Position numbers and translations under genes: made by a program. From Primula veris (Eukaryota > Streptophyta > Magnoliopsida > Ericales > Primulaceae): DNA of 64,000 bases. The stretch spans positions 25,231,342 to 25,295,341 of the forward strand of contig OY821745.1 of NCBI GenBank assembly GCA_963682055.1, in the 5' to 3' direction. Under the pieces are notes generated by a model. It did not search any database and was not told the origin of the DNA. It worked only from the letters and a program-made list of their open reading frames with translations. Below, piece by piece: positions 10,861 through 22,631 of the stretch (position 1 is its first letter; each line of letters starts with the position of its first letter).

Positions 10861-11729
10861 GAGAAGGAAACTCAACAAAAGATTTGGGTCAATTACTTGA
10901 TCCTAAATTAAAACTAACTAGTAAATATTTAGTTTATAAATACCTATTGTTTTAGGCTTATTATGTAAGACTAAATAATAGAGAGTCATATTGTTTAGCC
11001 ATATTAAACAGAGAGAGAGATAAACATTGTTTCCGCCACAGCACTGCACGTGTCCGGTAAAATCTATTTTTCGGGAGTTTGAACCGTTGGATCGACTTGA
11101 TACCAGCGGAAATAGTTTGGTAACTCAAAGGCCTTCATTCTCAACGGGGGAGATCACTTTTGAAGGTGTTTATGGTCGTTTGCTGAGCCGAAAACAGAGC
11201 TACTGTTGGTGATTAGTATTCGTGTGTTTGTTTTCGTGTTTCCTCTTGTTTGTTTTGTTACCAAGATATTTGTCTTGGGTTATTTGTCTTGTTAGCCCCT
11301 ATTGAGATATTAGGGAGATTAGATCGAGATAGTTATCTCGAGTATTTGGCTATTGTGCCCCTATTGAGAGCCTCGTGGGTTTTATTCTCCTATTTTGGAG
11401 TGGTTTCCCAGGCTATATCGTTGTGTCTTATTTATTATTTATTCGTTAACGTTTTCTATTGGAGAATGAGTAGTCGATCTTTATATTTTATTCCGTTGTG
11501 CTAGGTCGCTACTCCTTTCCTAACAATATATATATTAGTAATCGTGCCCCACGCGTTGTGTGTGTGGCGCGTAATGCAATAAAAATATATAAAATATGTA
11601 TAGTTATGATGTAAATATGTGGATAATACAAAAAAAAACATAGTTTAAGATTTAAAAGAATGTTAATTTCGTTGTTAAAAAGTGATAAATAGTTTTATTA
11701 GTTTTTAATTTTTAATTAAATAGTTTTAA
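10861..11729. other. Intergenic, no gene recognised
   Basis: Short ORFs at 11027-11212 and 11250-11504 have no family signature. The sequence joins the truncated copia-1 LTR at about 11730. Confidence 0.45.
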
Positions 11730-12964
11730 TTAATAATCTGATGTACTGATTTGCAATTAATAGAAACTGCCGGACTGGAAAGTATAAACTTAACAGCCGG
11801 ACTGTTCTGATTTAAACTGAAATAACATGACTGAATTGAAACTATTCTAAATACAGAATTAAATTACAGAATAGTAATTACAGCAAAAAAAAGAACTTTA
11901 AACTAATTACAGAATAGTGCAAACAGAATTAAAATGCTACAGCTAACTACAGGAAATTAAAATACTGAATTGAAAGGATAGAATGTAAAAAACAGAATTT
12001 AAAAATAAATGGACAGAATAGAAATAAACAATTAGACGAGGCTACTGTTAACAGTATGCCCTTAACTGATATTCGCCCAACCACCTTGATGTTTCTGGTT
12101 GCATTGGCGCTTCGATCCCAAGGTACAACGTCTCGGATGACTCGCCGGAAACTGGCGACGAGTCAAGGTCGAGCTGTTGGTGGGTGGTCTCTCTGGTTCT
12201 AAAATGTAATGCTGTTTTGGAGAGATGATATATGCTTCTGGTGTTTTATTTCAGAATGTTGTGTTTTTTGACATGTGGGGGGTCTGCCTATTTATAGGCT
12301 TGCTGAGTATCTCATCCATTAAAGTCACTTTACTACTGTCAGTTTTCGAAATTCGAAACTGCAGTATTAACTTTGCAATGAATTCATATTTATTGCAACA
12401 GTTACAGCTTTGCTGAAAGCTTTTCCCGAACAGGCTCACTTTTCCCGAACAGGCGCGCTATTCCCGAACAGGAACACTTTTCCCGAACAGGCGTGCTTTT
12501 CCTGAACAGGAACAGGCGCACTTTTTCTGTTGAGCTAAAAACCCAACGAGCAAGCCCGCCCGACGAGCAAGCGCATGTGTGGTACACAATACACACATGT
12601 GTACGTGGACACACTACTTAATATCCACATGGGATACCTTAGTATATATATTGTAAAAATCACTCATGATTTTCCAATGTGGGATAACCCTCATGGGTTA
12701 AATCCCATTTCTTTTCTCATTTTCCAGCATTGGCTTTATCGCCTCTTTCGAGTACCAACCTTCGAGTCCAATTATCATTCACACCCTTCCTCCGAATAGG
12801 TCATGCCATATACCGTTGCGAAGATCGTTGTACGAGCTACTCAAACGCTTTGAGTATGGCCTTAGAAAAACTGAGTAGTCACATCGAAAATTGACTCAAA
12901 GATGGTCCCTGACCACTTGGAACAAGCATGTTTAAAAACATGTTTTCCTACAATTTTTCCAACA
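11730..12964 (-). repeat. 3' LTR of copia-1, truncated at its U5 end
   Basis: A direct repeat of 18318-19552. In plus orientation it ends CCAACA at 12964, next to the polypurine tract. The part corresponding to 18154-18317 is missing and is replaced by unrelated AT-rich sequence. The break falls at a short palindrome (ATTATTAATAAT in the intact LTR). A U3 minisatellite with five CCCGAACAGG-type units lies at 12421-12520. A TATA-like CCTATAAATAGG, itself palindromic, lies at about 12287-12298. Confidence 0.85.
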
Positions 12965-12976
12965 ATCCCCCACATG
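12965..12976 (-). promoter_or_regulatory. Polypurine tract of copia-1
   Basis: On the minus strand this reads CATGTGGGGGAT directly before the LTR start TGTTGG, the expected site for plus-strand DNA priming. The same motif occurs beside the LTR at 32993. Confidence 0.8.
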
Positions 12977-13521
12977 AATGCAATTGGCTCGAAAGCCCAT
13001 GTCCTAAATGAAAATCAAGAGAATCGCAAAAGTTCACTTCCTTAGGTCAGGTAGCGCGCACCTTGAACCTGCCGTAGCGGAGTACCACCCAGAATACTGC
13101 TATTAGGTAGCTGTAAAGCTTTGAACCATCAAGCTTTGTGTATCCCAAATTGGCACCCGCACAGTGCCCTCTCTACCCACGTACTAGGCCCTTTAGTTGT
13201 TGTCCATATTTGGCCTGGACTGCCTTGGCAACTTCAACTGAGTGCTCTAGTGATTTAGCCCAAGCTCATCACATGGTACCGGCCTTACACACTCGTCATA
13301 GGTGTTCCAAGTCGAAAGTGTCCTGACTCACTTTACTCGACCGTCGAGTTACTTGGATCATTAAGAGACTCAAACTCACCCTTAAAATGGTACAGGTCTA
13401 TCACTCTGTCATTGCGGAAATGGGCTGGGAACTCCAGGTTCCCGAGTGCTTTGTTTGGTTGCCCCCACAGTTCAGTTTCCCTTTGAACCTATCAGGAAAT
13501 ATTCCGTTTAGGTTGGGTTGC
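12977..13521 (-). other. 3' untranslated region of copia-1
   Basis: Lies between the RNase H stop and the polypurine tract. Its inverted homologue is 32450-32980. No gene was seen in it. Confidence 0.7.
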
Positions 13522-16500
13522 CTATGGGGGGGCCACCAATTTAATGGGCTTTAATCCCATTCCGTTCGATGACGTCTCGACTCCCACTTGAGTCAAGCCT
13601 TTTGTTAATGGATCCGCTATGTTTTCCTTTGATCTCACAAAATCTAAGGATACCACACCGTTGGATAGCAATTCCCTTACGGATTTATGTCTCCGACGTA
13701 TATGTCGAGACTTTCCATTATACATATGATCCTGAGCCCGCGCAATAGCTGATTGACTATCACAATGCATGCTTATTGCGGGAACAGGTTTTGGCCACAT
13801 TGGAATTCCTTCCAATAGACTTCTCAGCCAGTCTGCCTCTTCGGTTGCTAAGTCTAACGCTATGAATTCTGATTCCATAGTTGACCTTGCAATACACGTC
13901 TGTTTGGAGGATCTCCAAGACACAGCAGCTCCTCCCATTATAAACACATATCCACTCGTGGACCTTATGCTATTGGAGTCTGATATCCAATTGGCATCTG
14001 AATACCCTTCCAGTACCGCTGGATATCTGGTATAGTGCAGCCCGTAATCGGCTGAAAACCTCATATACCTGAGAAGTTTCATTATGGCCTTCCAGTGTTC
14101 CTCATTCGGATTGTTGGTGTACCTGCTCAGTCTACTCACTGAGTTTGCTATGTCTGGTCTAGTGCAATTCATTATATACATGAGACTGCCTATGACTCGA
14201 GAGAACTCCAATTGATTCACACTTTTATCGAAATTCTTTTTGAGGTTATAGTTGAACTCAATTGGGGTTCTAGACATTGCATTACTGCCCTTGTCAAACT
14301 TGTCTAATATTTTTTTAACATAGTGACCTTGGGACAAGGCATATCCTTCTGATGTTTTGGTAATCTTCATACCAAGTATTACATCAGCTATACCCAGATC
14401 CTTCATATCGAAGTGTTGTGACAACATTTTCTTTGTGGAGCTGATTCTATCATTACTCCCAATTATAATCATGTCATCCACATAGAGACAGACTACCACA
14501 CAGTCTCTTCCACTTCCTTTAGAGTAGACACATTTATCACACTCACTAATGTGAAAACCGTTTGATAAACCTCTCATGCCATTGCTTTGGCGCTTGTTTG
14601 AGTCCATATAGAGACTTTACAAGTTTGCACACTTGGTGCTCTTTACCAGGAACTACAAACCCTTTCGGTTGTTCCATGTAAATTTCTTCTTCCAGTTCTC
14701 CATTCAGAAATGCCGTCTTTACATCCATTTGATGTATTTCCATATCAAACAAAGCTGCGAGAGCAATGACGATTCGGATTGACGTTTTCCTGGAGACAGG
14801 AGCATACGTGTCAAAATAATCGACACCTTCCGTTTTCCTGAAGCCTTTTACTACAAGTCTCGCCTTGTATTTCTCAATTGTGCCGTCAACCCTTAACTTC
14901 CTCTTGAAGATCCACTTGTGACCTAGGGGCTTACATCCTTTCGGAAGATCCACTAGTTCCCAAGTGTGGTTTTGCATGATTGATTCAATCTCATTTTGAA
15001 TAGCTTCTTCCCAATATTGGGAATCCGGTGTCGACATAGATTGTTTATATGTCACCGGTTCGCCTTCTACAATGAAGGTTAGGAAATCAGGTCCAAAGGA
15101 AGTTTCCTTCCTTGCCCTTTTGCTGCGTCGAGGCTCTTCCTCTTCCTCTGTCGGTTCACTTGCCCCCACATTTCCTTCACTGTTCAACTCTTGAGTTTGT
15201 ACAGATGTAGGTAATTTTTGGGGAAAGATATCCTCAAAGAAAGAGGCCTCTCAGCTTTCCATATACGTATCTACGTGCACATCGGGATTGTCCGACTTGT
15301 GTACGAGAAACCGATATGCACTACTATTATGTGCATATCCGATGAACACACAGTCCACCATTTTAGGACCAATTCTCATCCTCTTAGGAGTGGGAACTAG
15401 GAACTTCGCGAGACAACCCCAAACCCCCAGGTTCTTATAACTGGGTTGATGACCTTTCCATAATTCATATGGAGTCTTTTCTCGCTTCTTATGTGGTAAC
15501 TTGTTTAAAACATAGTTTGCGGAAAGTATCGCTTCCCCCCACATGTTCTGGGGTAACCCAGAACTTATTAGCATAGCATTCATCATTTCCTTTAGCGTTC
15601 TATTTTTACGCTCAGCAACCCCATTTTGCTCGGGAGTGTATCGGGCTGTGGTTTGATGTATAATGCCACTTTCAACGCATATCTGTTCAAACGGTGATTC
15701 AATTTTAACGCCTCTATCACTTCTCAATGTTTTAATTTTTCTATTGAGTTGATTTTCAACTTCGGTCTTATAAAGATCGAATTTCTCTACTGCTTCGTCT
15801 TTACTTCTCATTAAGTAAACATAACAGTACCTAGTACAATCATCTATAAAGGTGATAAAGTACTTTTTCCCTCCTCGTGTTTGTATAAACTTTAAGTCAC
15901 ATACATCCGTGTGTATTAGACCGAGAGGTTCACTTTCTTGTTCAACATGTTGAAACGATGATTTCGTTAATTTTGCCTCTACACAAATCTCACATTTGTG
16001 TTGCTTATCAAAAACGAAATTTGGTATTAGTCTTAGTGATATTAATTTCTGTAAATAATTATAATTCACGTGACCTAATCTACCATGCCACAAATGAAAT
16101 GACTCAAATAAATAATCAAAATTAGAATTTTTATTGGCCTCTTGGGCAACAGTCATTACATCACTAGTGCTAGCCTCAGCTTTAGCACCTTTATTGGGAG
16201 CATGTGTCCCTACGTTTAACTTAAACATGTCGTTGGTCATATAGCCACGGCCTACATAGACACCATTTTTGGTGATTACAATTTTATCGGATTCTAAGAC
16301 TAGCTTGAACCCGTTCTTCACCATCACTAATCCGGATACCAGATTCTTACGGATATCCGGAACATGGAGCACATTGGTCAACCTCAGCTCTTTTCCCGAG
16401 GTCATCTTCATCACCACCATTCCTTTTCCTTCCACCTTGGAAGTAGCAAAATTTCCCATGAAGCAGTTTTCTCCCTCTACTGCCTCGTAGGTCTTAAACA

Positions 16501-16678
16501 TCCACCTTGTTGAGCAAATGTGGCTCGTGGCGCCGGTATCCAGCCACCACTCTTTGGGATTGCTCTCCACGAGATTCACCTCAGAGACCACAGCAGTAAA
16601 GTGGTCATCATCTCGTCCTCCCTCGGCCAGATGTGCCTGAGCTGAAGCTTTCCTCTTCCCCTTGCCCTTGAAGTTCCT

Positions 16679-16680
<2 letters not shown>
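13522..16680 (-). pseudogene. copia-1 pol: protease, integrase, reverse transcriptase, RNase H
   Basis: Reading leftward from the G run, the protease motif is WWLDTGATSHIC. The pre-integrase region is LWHGRLGHVN. The integrase core contains HTDVCD, SDRG and PEQNGVAERKNR. The reverse transcriptase (15187-14546, then 14607 onward) holds [28 protein letters not shown] and the catalytic YVDDM. RNase H includes [20 protein letters not shown] and [10 protein letters not shown], and the protein ends near 13522. An in-frame UGA (15251-15253) interrupts the protein between integrase and RT, probably from an arginine codon (CGA to TGA). A frameshift with a small deletion near 14560 separates the LKQAP and YVDD parts of RT. 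Confidence 0.9.
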
Positions 16681-16718
<38 letters not shown>

Positions 16719-17786
16719 CTTGGGTTTAACAGCGCCTTTATTGTCATAACAGTCCACGGCACGATGGCCGGTCCTGTTACATACAAAGCAGGTTCCCGCA
16801 AATTTCTTTGCGACAACAGCGCTGCCTCCGTTGTCAAAACGTTTCCGTTTGACATTGGAGCTTTTGACCACATTGGCCTTTGCCATCGGGATGTTAGCAC
16901 CACCGACTCTCCTCACGGAGCGACGATTGCTCACCTCGATATTGAGCTTCTCAATGAGCCCCTCCAGCCTCATTTCCTTTCGCTTGTGCTTCAGGTAGTT
17001 TTGAAAGTCTTTCCAAGACGGTGGCAATTTCTCAATCATGAGTGCCACCTGGAAAGGCTCATTAATCACTAGCCCCTCAGCCTCAAGGCGATGGTAAATG
17101 AGTTGGAGCTCCTCAACTTGCTCCATGACACCCCTGCTGTCAGTCATACAGTACTCATGAAAGTCCGTGACAACAAATCTCTTTGTGCCAGCGTTATTCA
17201 CTTTGTACTTGTTTTCGAGAGTCTCCCATAGCTCCTTTGCAATAGCTTTGGGCTCGAAAACACTGAACAGCGTGTCATCTAGAGCACACAGAATATAGTT
17301 CTTGCATAGGTAGTCGGCATGTCTCCATGCCTCAACCGCAGAGAACGACTGCTCGTCCAGATCGTCCTTGCTTAGGACGGGAGCAGTCTCCTTCAGAAAC
17401 CGGGTCAGATTCAGGGTCGTGAGATAAAACAGCATCTTTTGCTGCCAACGTTTAAAGTTGTCTCCCCTGAATTTTTCTGGTTTCTCCAGATGAGAAGTCG
17501 GCAAAGTAGGCACAGCCGAATACATCGGTGCCTTGCCCTTGGCCGCAGCCTCGGCTCTTGCCGCAGCCTTAGCTGCGGCCTTGGCCGTGGTCGCTGCTTC
17601 GGCCGCAGCCTCAGCTTTGGCCGTAGCATCCGCCATGGCCGCAGCCGCGGCAGCCTCAGCCGCTGCAGCTACGTCATCGGCGTTAGCCCCCACAATCGCA
17701 TTGCCCCCAGTGTTATGGACATCTCCACCAACCACTGGGTCATGCTTACTTCCGATAGGCAACTGAATAGGCGACGTGTTTGTCAT
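16608..17786 (-). pseudogene. copia-1 gag (UBN2/DUF4219-type) with zinc knuckle
   Basis: The preferred start is ATG at 17786 (MTNTSPIQLPIG); an upstream ATG only adds a non-conserved stretch. Residues of about 30-95 are an unusual alanine/glutamate/lysine-rich low-complexity segment. Then come the gag core (RWQQKMLFYL, LWETLENKYK, EKLPPSWKDF) and a CCHC knuckle, CFVCNRTGHRAVDC. The frame ends shortly after the polyproline encoded by the 38-G run, whereas copia gag-pol is normally a single ORF. Gag forms the virus-like particle, and the knuckle packages the RNA. Confidence 0.85.
16681..16718. repeat. 38-base G homopolymer
   Basis: Thirty-eight consecutive G residues on the plus strand, encoding a polyproline run in the copia-1 gag-protease linker on the minus strand. 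Gag reads into it in one frame and protease reads out in another, so the tract length sets a frameshift. Slippage during replication or a basecalling error are both possible. Confidence 0.9.
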
Positions 17787-18153
17787 CTGAAATGACAACA
17801 CAATACGTATGAGATACGTGTACAATAAATTCTATAAACAAACACCAAAACTGATATTTGGGTTTGTAAAAGAATTAATAAACAAATAATAAAAATAAAC
17901 TTTTTTATCCTTTTGAATATCAATACGGTTGATATTAAAAGGATTGAATGATTCTTATCGAATACCAATACGGTTGGTATCAACAAGATTCAAAAAACAA
18001 AAAAATAAATAAATTAAAACTGTTTGGAATTTTTCTTTGTACTCAATTTCTAATATAAATTAGAATCGAAAACAAAAAAGCATTATTCCTTATAAAAAAT
18101 AAATAATTGTATTAATTAATACACGAAAGAAACAACAGGATATCGGTTAAGAT

Positions 18154-19552
18154 TGTTGGTTTCCGTGTACGAAATAACAATTAAACAATAATGAAGGACT
18201 AAACAAGAATTAACAAAACCAGTGTAATCTTTATTAATTTCGAAACTGATACAGAAATTAATGATTACAACATGTAGGTACTGAAACGTAAATAAAGCAA
18301 ACGTTATCAGATTATTATTAATAATCTGATGTACTTATTTGCAATTAATAGAAACTGCCGGACTGAAAAGTATAAACTTAACAGCCGGACTGTTCTGATT
18401 TAAACTGAAATAACAGGACTGAATTGAAACTATTCTAAATACAGAATTAAATTACATAATAGTAATTACAGCAAAAAACATAACTTTAAACTAATTACAG
18501 AATAGTGCAAACAGAAATAAAATGCTACAGCTAAGTACAGGAAATTAAAATACTGAATTGAAATGATAGAATGTAAAAAACAGAATTTAAAAATAAATGG
18601 ACAGAATAGAAATAAACAATTAGACGAGGCTACTGTTAACAGTATGCCCTTAACCGATATTCGCCCAACCACCTTGATGTTTCTGGTTGCGTTGGCGCTT
18701 CGATCCCAAGGTACAACGTCTCGGATGACTCGTCGGAAACTGGCGACGAGTCAAGGTCGAGCTGTTGGTGGGTGGTCTCTCTGGTTCTAAAATGTAATGC
18801 TGTTTTGGAGAGATGATATATGCTTCTGGTGTTTTATTTCAGAATGTTGTGTTTTTTGACATGTGGGGGGTCTGCCTATTTATAGGCTTGCTGAGTATCT
18901 CAGCCATTAAAGTCACTTTACTACTGTCAGTTTTCGAAATTCGAAACTGCAGTATTAACTTTGCAATAAATTCATATTTATTGCAACAGTTACAGCTTTG
19001 CTGAAAGCTTTTCCCGAACAGGCTCACTTTTCCCGAACAGGCGCGCTATTCCCGAACAGGAACACTTTTCCCGAACAGGCGTGCTTTTCCTGAACAGGAA
19101 CAGGCGCACTTTTTCTGTTGAGCTAAAAACCCAACGAGCAAGCCCGCCCGACGAGCAAGCGCATGTGTGGTACACAATACACACATGTGTACGTGGACAC
19201 ACTACTTAATATCCACATGGGATACCTTAGTATATATATTGTAAAAATCACTCATGATTTTCCAATGTGGGATAACCCTCATGGGTTAAATCCCATTTCT
19301 TTTCTCATTTTCCAGCATTGGCTTTATTGCCTCTTTCGAGTACCAACCTTCGAGTCCAATTATCATTCACACCCTTCCTCCGAATAGGTCATGCGATATA
19401 CCGTTGCGAAGCTCGTTGTACGAGCTACTCAAACGCTTTGAGTATGGCCTCAGAAAAACTGAGTAGTTGCATCGAAAATTGACTCAAAGATGGTCCCTGA
19501 CCACTTGGAACAACCATGTTTAGAAACATGTTTTCCTACATTTTTTCCAACA
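18154..19552 (-). repeat. 5' LTR of copia-1 (1399 bp)
   Basis: In plus orientation it begins TGTTGGTTTCCGTG and ends TTTTTTCCAACA, a perfect TG...CA LTR. It is homologous to 11730-12964 and to the inverted 32993-34392 (1400 bp). The U3 minisatellite lies at 19009-19108. Confidence 0.9.
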
Positions 19553-19903
19553 TTTTTATCATGCCCAAATGTTTTGAAGAAGCACGAAGACGTTGTTGTG
19601 GTAAATAAAACCTGCTGACAAACCAGGCTTAAACAAAGGGATGCTATTAACTCGAATTTAGTTTCGCCTTTTTGTTTTAGAACGCCTTTTAACATGTATC
19701 TACCCGAAAAAGGCTGTTAGTGGCTTATCCGAGGTTTTATCAAATCGATTCTTTCTTATGAGATCATATTGTATCTTCTCATGATCTTTTATGTTCTTTA
19801 CTTTTCAATTTTAGGGCTATTTTCCTAAGCATACAACTAAATCTGAAGTCGTAAGGTTATTTAAAGTTATTTTAACCAATTCAACAAATCCTAACAACTC
19901 AGA
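19553..19903. other. Flank between copia-1 and the DUF6598-like fragment
   Basis: No gene recognised. It could be a degraded remnant of the old RIP copy, but I see no alignable part before 19904. Confidence 0.3.
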
Positions 19904-20070
19904 ACTATTTTGCTAAATGGACCTCCTCGATGCCTCTCGACCTACAACAATGTCCCCATCGATGTGGTTCTCATGAGTAGAGAGGGCTTGTCCAAAGACG
20001 ATTCAGTAAAGGGAAAATTGTGGCTTGTGTGTAAAGTTACGTTCTTCGGCATGCATGAGTATAAAAAAGT
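19904..20070 (+). pseudogene. Fragment of the DUF6598-like domain of a RIP relative
   Basis: About 165 bp align with 34546-34690 and 51055-51200 of the RIP locus. The shared stretches are TATTTTGCTAAATGG, CTCGATGCCTCTCG and CTCATGAGTAG, and the translation runs NGPPRCLS, then VLMSREGLS. Similarity is roughly 80 percent by eye, clearly lower than between the other two copies, so this is an older duplicate. A short ORF (19910-20104) survives, but the rest of the domain and the whole N-glycosidase domain are absent. It shows that related RIP genes once extended about 30 kb left of the intact gene. Confidence 0.75.
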
Positions 20071-20758
20071 TTCTAATAATATAAAAATACATATAAACTC
20101 ATGATAACTGAAATAACAAATAATTAAGTAGTACGGGTTTTGTATAACTTGCGGTTACCTCTACATACCATATAACTTTTTTAAATTTGGTCATGAGCAA
20201 CAATACAACATTTTATAATTTACCACATCATAACATGAGAAGACCAAAAACCACAAGAATGTTGAGGTAGGGAGTCAAATGTGATTTTGCCTATATTGGT
20301 TGATTATCCCCACATCCCCATTGGTGAATTGTGGAGCTAAATAGGATTTTGGCTATGTTTTATGGTTATCCACATGAACTTGTAAAGTGTATGAGGCTCA
20401 TATTAGGTTCTATTGTGAAATTGTAACTCCGTACCTTTTGTCTCAAGGTAAATTATGTTGTAATCATCTTTATAATATATATAAGTGTAAGCGTAGTGGT
20501 CCGGGACGTAGCGCTAAACATTGCATGAACCTCGTTAACAAATAAGTTGCTTCTAACTTTGTAGTACTTTTCTTCTGCTTGTCCATATGTTGAGAGCTTT
20601 TAAGCATTAATTTGAATTCAGTTAAAATCCTTTGCCATAACAAAATCACTAAGAAGATGGATCAAACATTGTTGTTCTGATCATCTTCACCAGTAAAACA
20701 AAATACCTTAGGATTTTTTCCGAAGGGCAGATTGATGAGTACATTACTTACTAAATAC
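20071..20758. other. Intergenic, no gene seen
   Basis: AT-rich sequence without coding signal, running up to the point where gypsy II gag is cut off (about 20760). Confidence 0.5.
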
Positions 20759-21423
20759 TTATTGATATAGCTCCTCAAAACACCTCCTTATTTCATCCTT
20801 ATAGGAATCTGGAAGAAATTGTCGATTAAACAATTCGATGAACTCCTTCCATTCGAAGTTGCTTATGTCGTATGTATCCACAATTCCCAACCACCACTTC
20901 CGTGCTTCACCCTTTAGGTGAAACTGAGCCATATTCATTCGTTGCTCCCCATTTACTATTCCCGCTGCCGATAAATATTTCTCCATTTCGTTCACCCATC
21001 CCTCAGCTATGGATGGTTCACCTACCCCATCGAAAGTCGGAGCCCCCAATCGGGTGAAGTTAAGCAATCCATTGTTGCTTGAACTCCCAGCTTGTGCATT
21101 CTGCACCATCATTTGCACCACCTTCTGAAGGTCGGTCATCACCTGATTAGCATTTACCGTTTCCAGTTCAGGTGCAAAGGTCTCTTCTTCTTCCACATTC
21201 ACTTCCTCATACACATTCTCAATCTCGGACTACTCAGGTGGTAGGGCCCTAGTGTTACCTCCTCCCCCACGACCTCTAGTAGTCCTTCTTCCTCTAGTTG
21301 TTCCCCTTCCCCTTGGAGCTCTTCCTGCTCTTCCATTTGCGCCACCTCGGATAGCCGCACCGCTTGATAGTGATGCGCCCCCGCGTGTAGCTGGTCCTCA
21401 TCCACTAGTCCTTGTGGTAATAG
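20759..21423 (-). pseudogene. Gypsy II gag, 3'-truncated
   Basis: The same gag as in gypsy I: an RGG-rich N-terminus, then MAQFHLKGEARKWWLGIV and FNRQFLPDSYKDEIRR, ending abruptly at FEELYQ where the element is cut. An in-frame UGA lies soon after the initiator (SG-stop-GPATRGG). The copy lacks the 1-nt deletion that breaks gypsy I gag near 29372, so its 151-codon ORF continues where gypsy I shifts frame. Confidence 0.8.
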
Positions 21424-22616
21424 CCATGACTACAACAGATTAAACCGACACTTTAGTTGTCTCACTTGACATTACTACTCATACATGAATACTATACTTA
21501 TTCATCTCGACTCCTAACACTTAACTAAATCTACGTCCCACCAAAAATTTCAAATTCCGCTAATCATACAATATAACATTCCGCACATTACGCGATAATC
21601 ACAAAACATGTAAAACATGATAAACGGTCGTTTTTCATGTTGTTGAACCAAGGGTTCAATAATAGATTATGAAATAATGATTTTACGATTTTCCTATTTC
21701 GATGATATATGCTTAGTCCTTTCCAAAAATAGAAAATGTAAATTCCAGAACATCAAAAATATAGAGTACTGAAAAACAAAGCCAACGGTTCAAACGGAAC
21801 AAGAATCGGAGTTAAAACGAAGAAGTTACGAGCGTTTGAAGTATAACGATAAAAAATAGCAAAATTGCCAGATACGACCGATCGGTTTTGACAAACGACC
21901 GATCGGTTTTGATCAAAATCCTTCCAGTGAGGTCCGAAAAAATTCGACCGATCGAAAGAGGCATACGACCGATCGTTTTCTTCTGCAGAAAATAATATTA
22001 CAAAAACGCAAAATTTCTCAACACTTGTAATTTCCTTACATGGAACATATCACACAACTACATCATTTAGTCTACAACATTTCAACATCTATTCGCATAA
22101 AATTATTCATTCACACATAAGTCAATAAATTGGAAATACATTACATAAACCCATCAACCTTATAATTCTCGCACTCTAATAGCTCGCTACTACTTGAGAT
22201 GCAAACTTATACCTCGTACACACTATATAAATCTACACACGCATACAAACAACACAAAAGTGCGAGGGATAACCCATCATGATACGTTATCCTAAAGCAT
22301 CCGAGCGTCCTCGCATACTCTAGAACTCCACATCGCTAAGGTATTCCTTCACACATACCGACGAAAGGTCTATTCACTAGTTTGGCGAGCCGGGATCAAC
22401 AAGCGTCCTCATTGTCCCCAACTTGCCTCACATGTGGACTTTCCTTTCATCTACTACTACTAAATTCTAGCTACATGTCTTAAGCTAAATGCAAACCCCC
22501 GTTTTATAGAAAAAGTTTAAGTTTTTTGGAAAAAGTTTTGTGAAAATGATACGTTGGATCTTGGTCCAATGGTTACCCATCTTCCCGTCGTCCCAAAGTA
22601 TACAAGAACCTAGTTA

Positions 22617-22628
22617 GCTCTGATACCA
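22617..22628 (-). promoter_or_regulatory. Primer-binding site (initiator tRNA-Met type)
   Basis: The minus strand reads TGGTATCAGAGC, the classic plant primer-binding site for initiator tRNA-Met, 3 nt from the LTR edge at 22632. It assigns the LTR at 22632-24459 as a 5' LTR for the leftward element. Confidence 0.85.
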
Positions 22629-22631
22629 ACT

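Larger units (their letters stand above)
11730..19552 (-). mobile_element. Ty1/copia retrotransposon copia-1, nearly complete
   Basis: Read on the minus strand the order is 5' LTR (18154-19552), gag, protease, integrase, reverse transcriptase, RNase H, polypurine tract and 3' LTR (11730-12964). The protease-integrase-RT-RNase H order defines Ty1/copia. The two LTRs are very alike, so insertion looks fairly recent. The 3' LTR lacks its last 165 bp or so (R/U5 end), so no target duplication can be paired. The coding region has a frameshift at a 38-G run, a UGA stop at 15251-15253 and a frameshift near 14560, so it is not autonomous as sequenced. The sequence next to the 5' LTR does not show the usual initiator-Met primer-binding motif. 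Confidence 0.9.
20759..22631 (-). mobile_element. Gypsy II: 5' part of a Ty3/gypsy element
   Basis: Read leftward from the LTR at 22632-24459 there is a tRNA-Met-type primer-binding site, an untranslated leader (about 22616-21424) and a gag start. Gag is cut at about 20760, so all of pol is missing. The leader holds four copies of the palindromic-core motif CGACCGATCG, at 21875, 21896, 21945 and 21966. It is nearly identical to gypsy I where they overlap. Confidence 0.85.

Noticed and set aside
10564..10955. Phenylalanine-rich ORFs resembling membrane proteins
   Set aside because: They are translations of the CGGTTT/TTTTCGG array of a hAT-like MITE; the same happens at 39702-40068 and 47237-47566, on both strands.
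11525..11580. Helitron end (sequence GTGCCCCACGCG after an AT-rich stretch)
   Set aside because: There is no TC start with a CTRR end and no terminal hairpin that I could confirm.
18130..18153. Primer-binding site for copia-1
   Set aside because: The sequence beside the 5' LTR does not match the initiator tRNA-Met complement, and I could not assign another tRNA with confidence.
21875..21975. CRISPR-like or satellite repeat
   Set aside because: Spacing of the CGACCGATCG motif is irregular (21, 49 and 21 bp) and there are only four copies in a eukaryotic retroelement leader.
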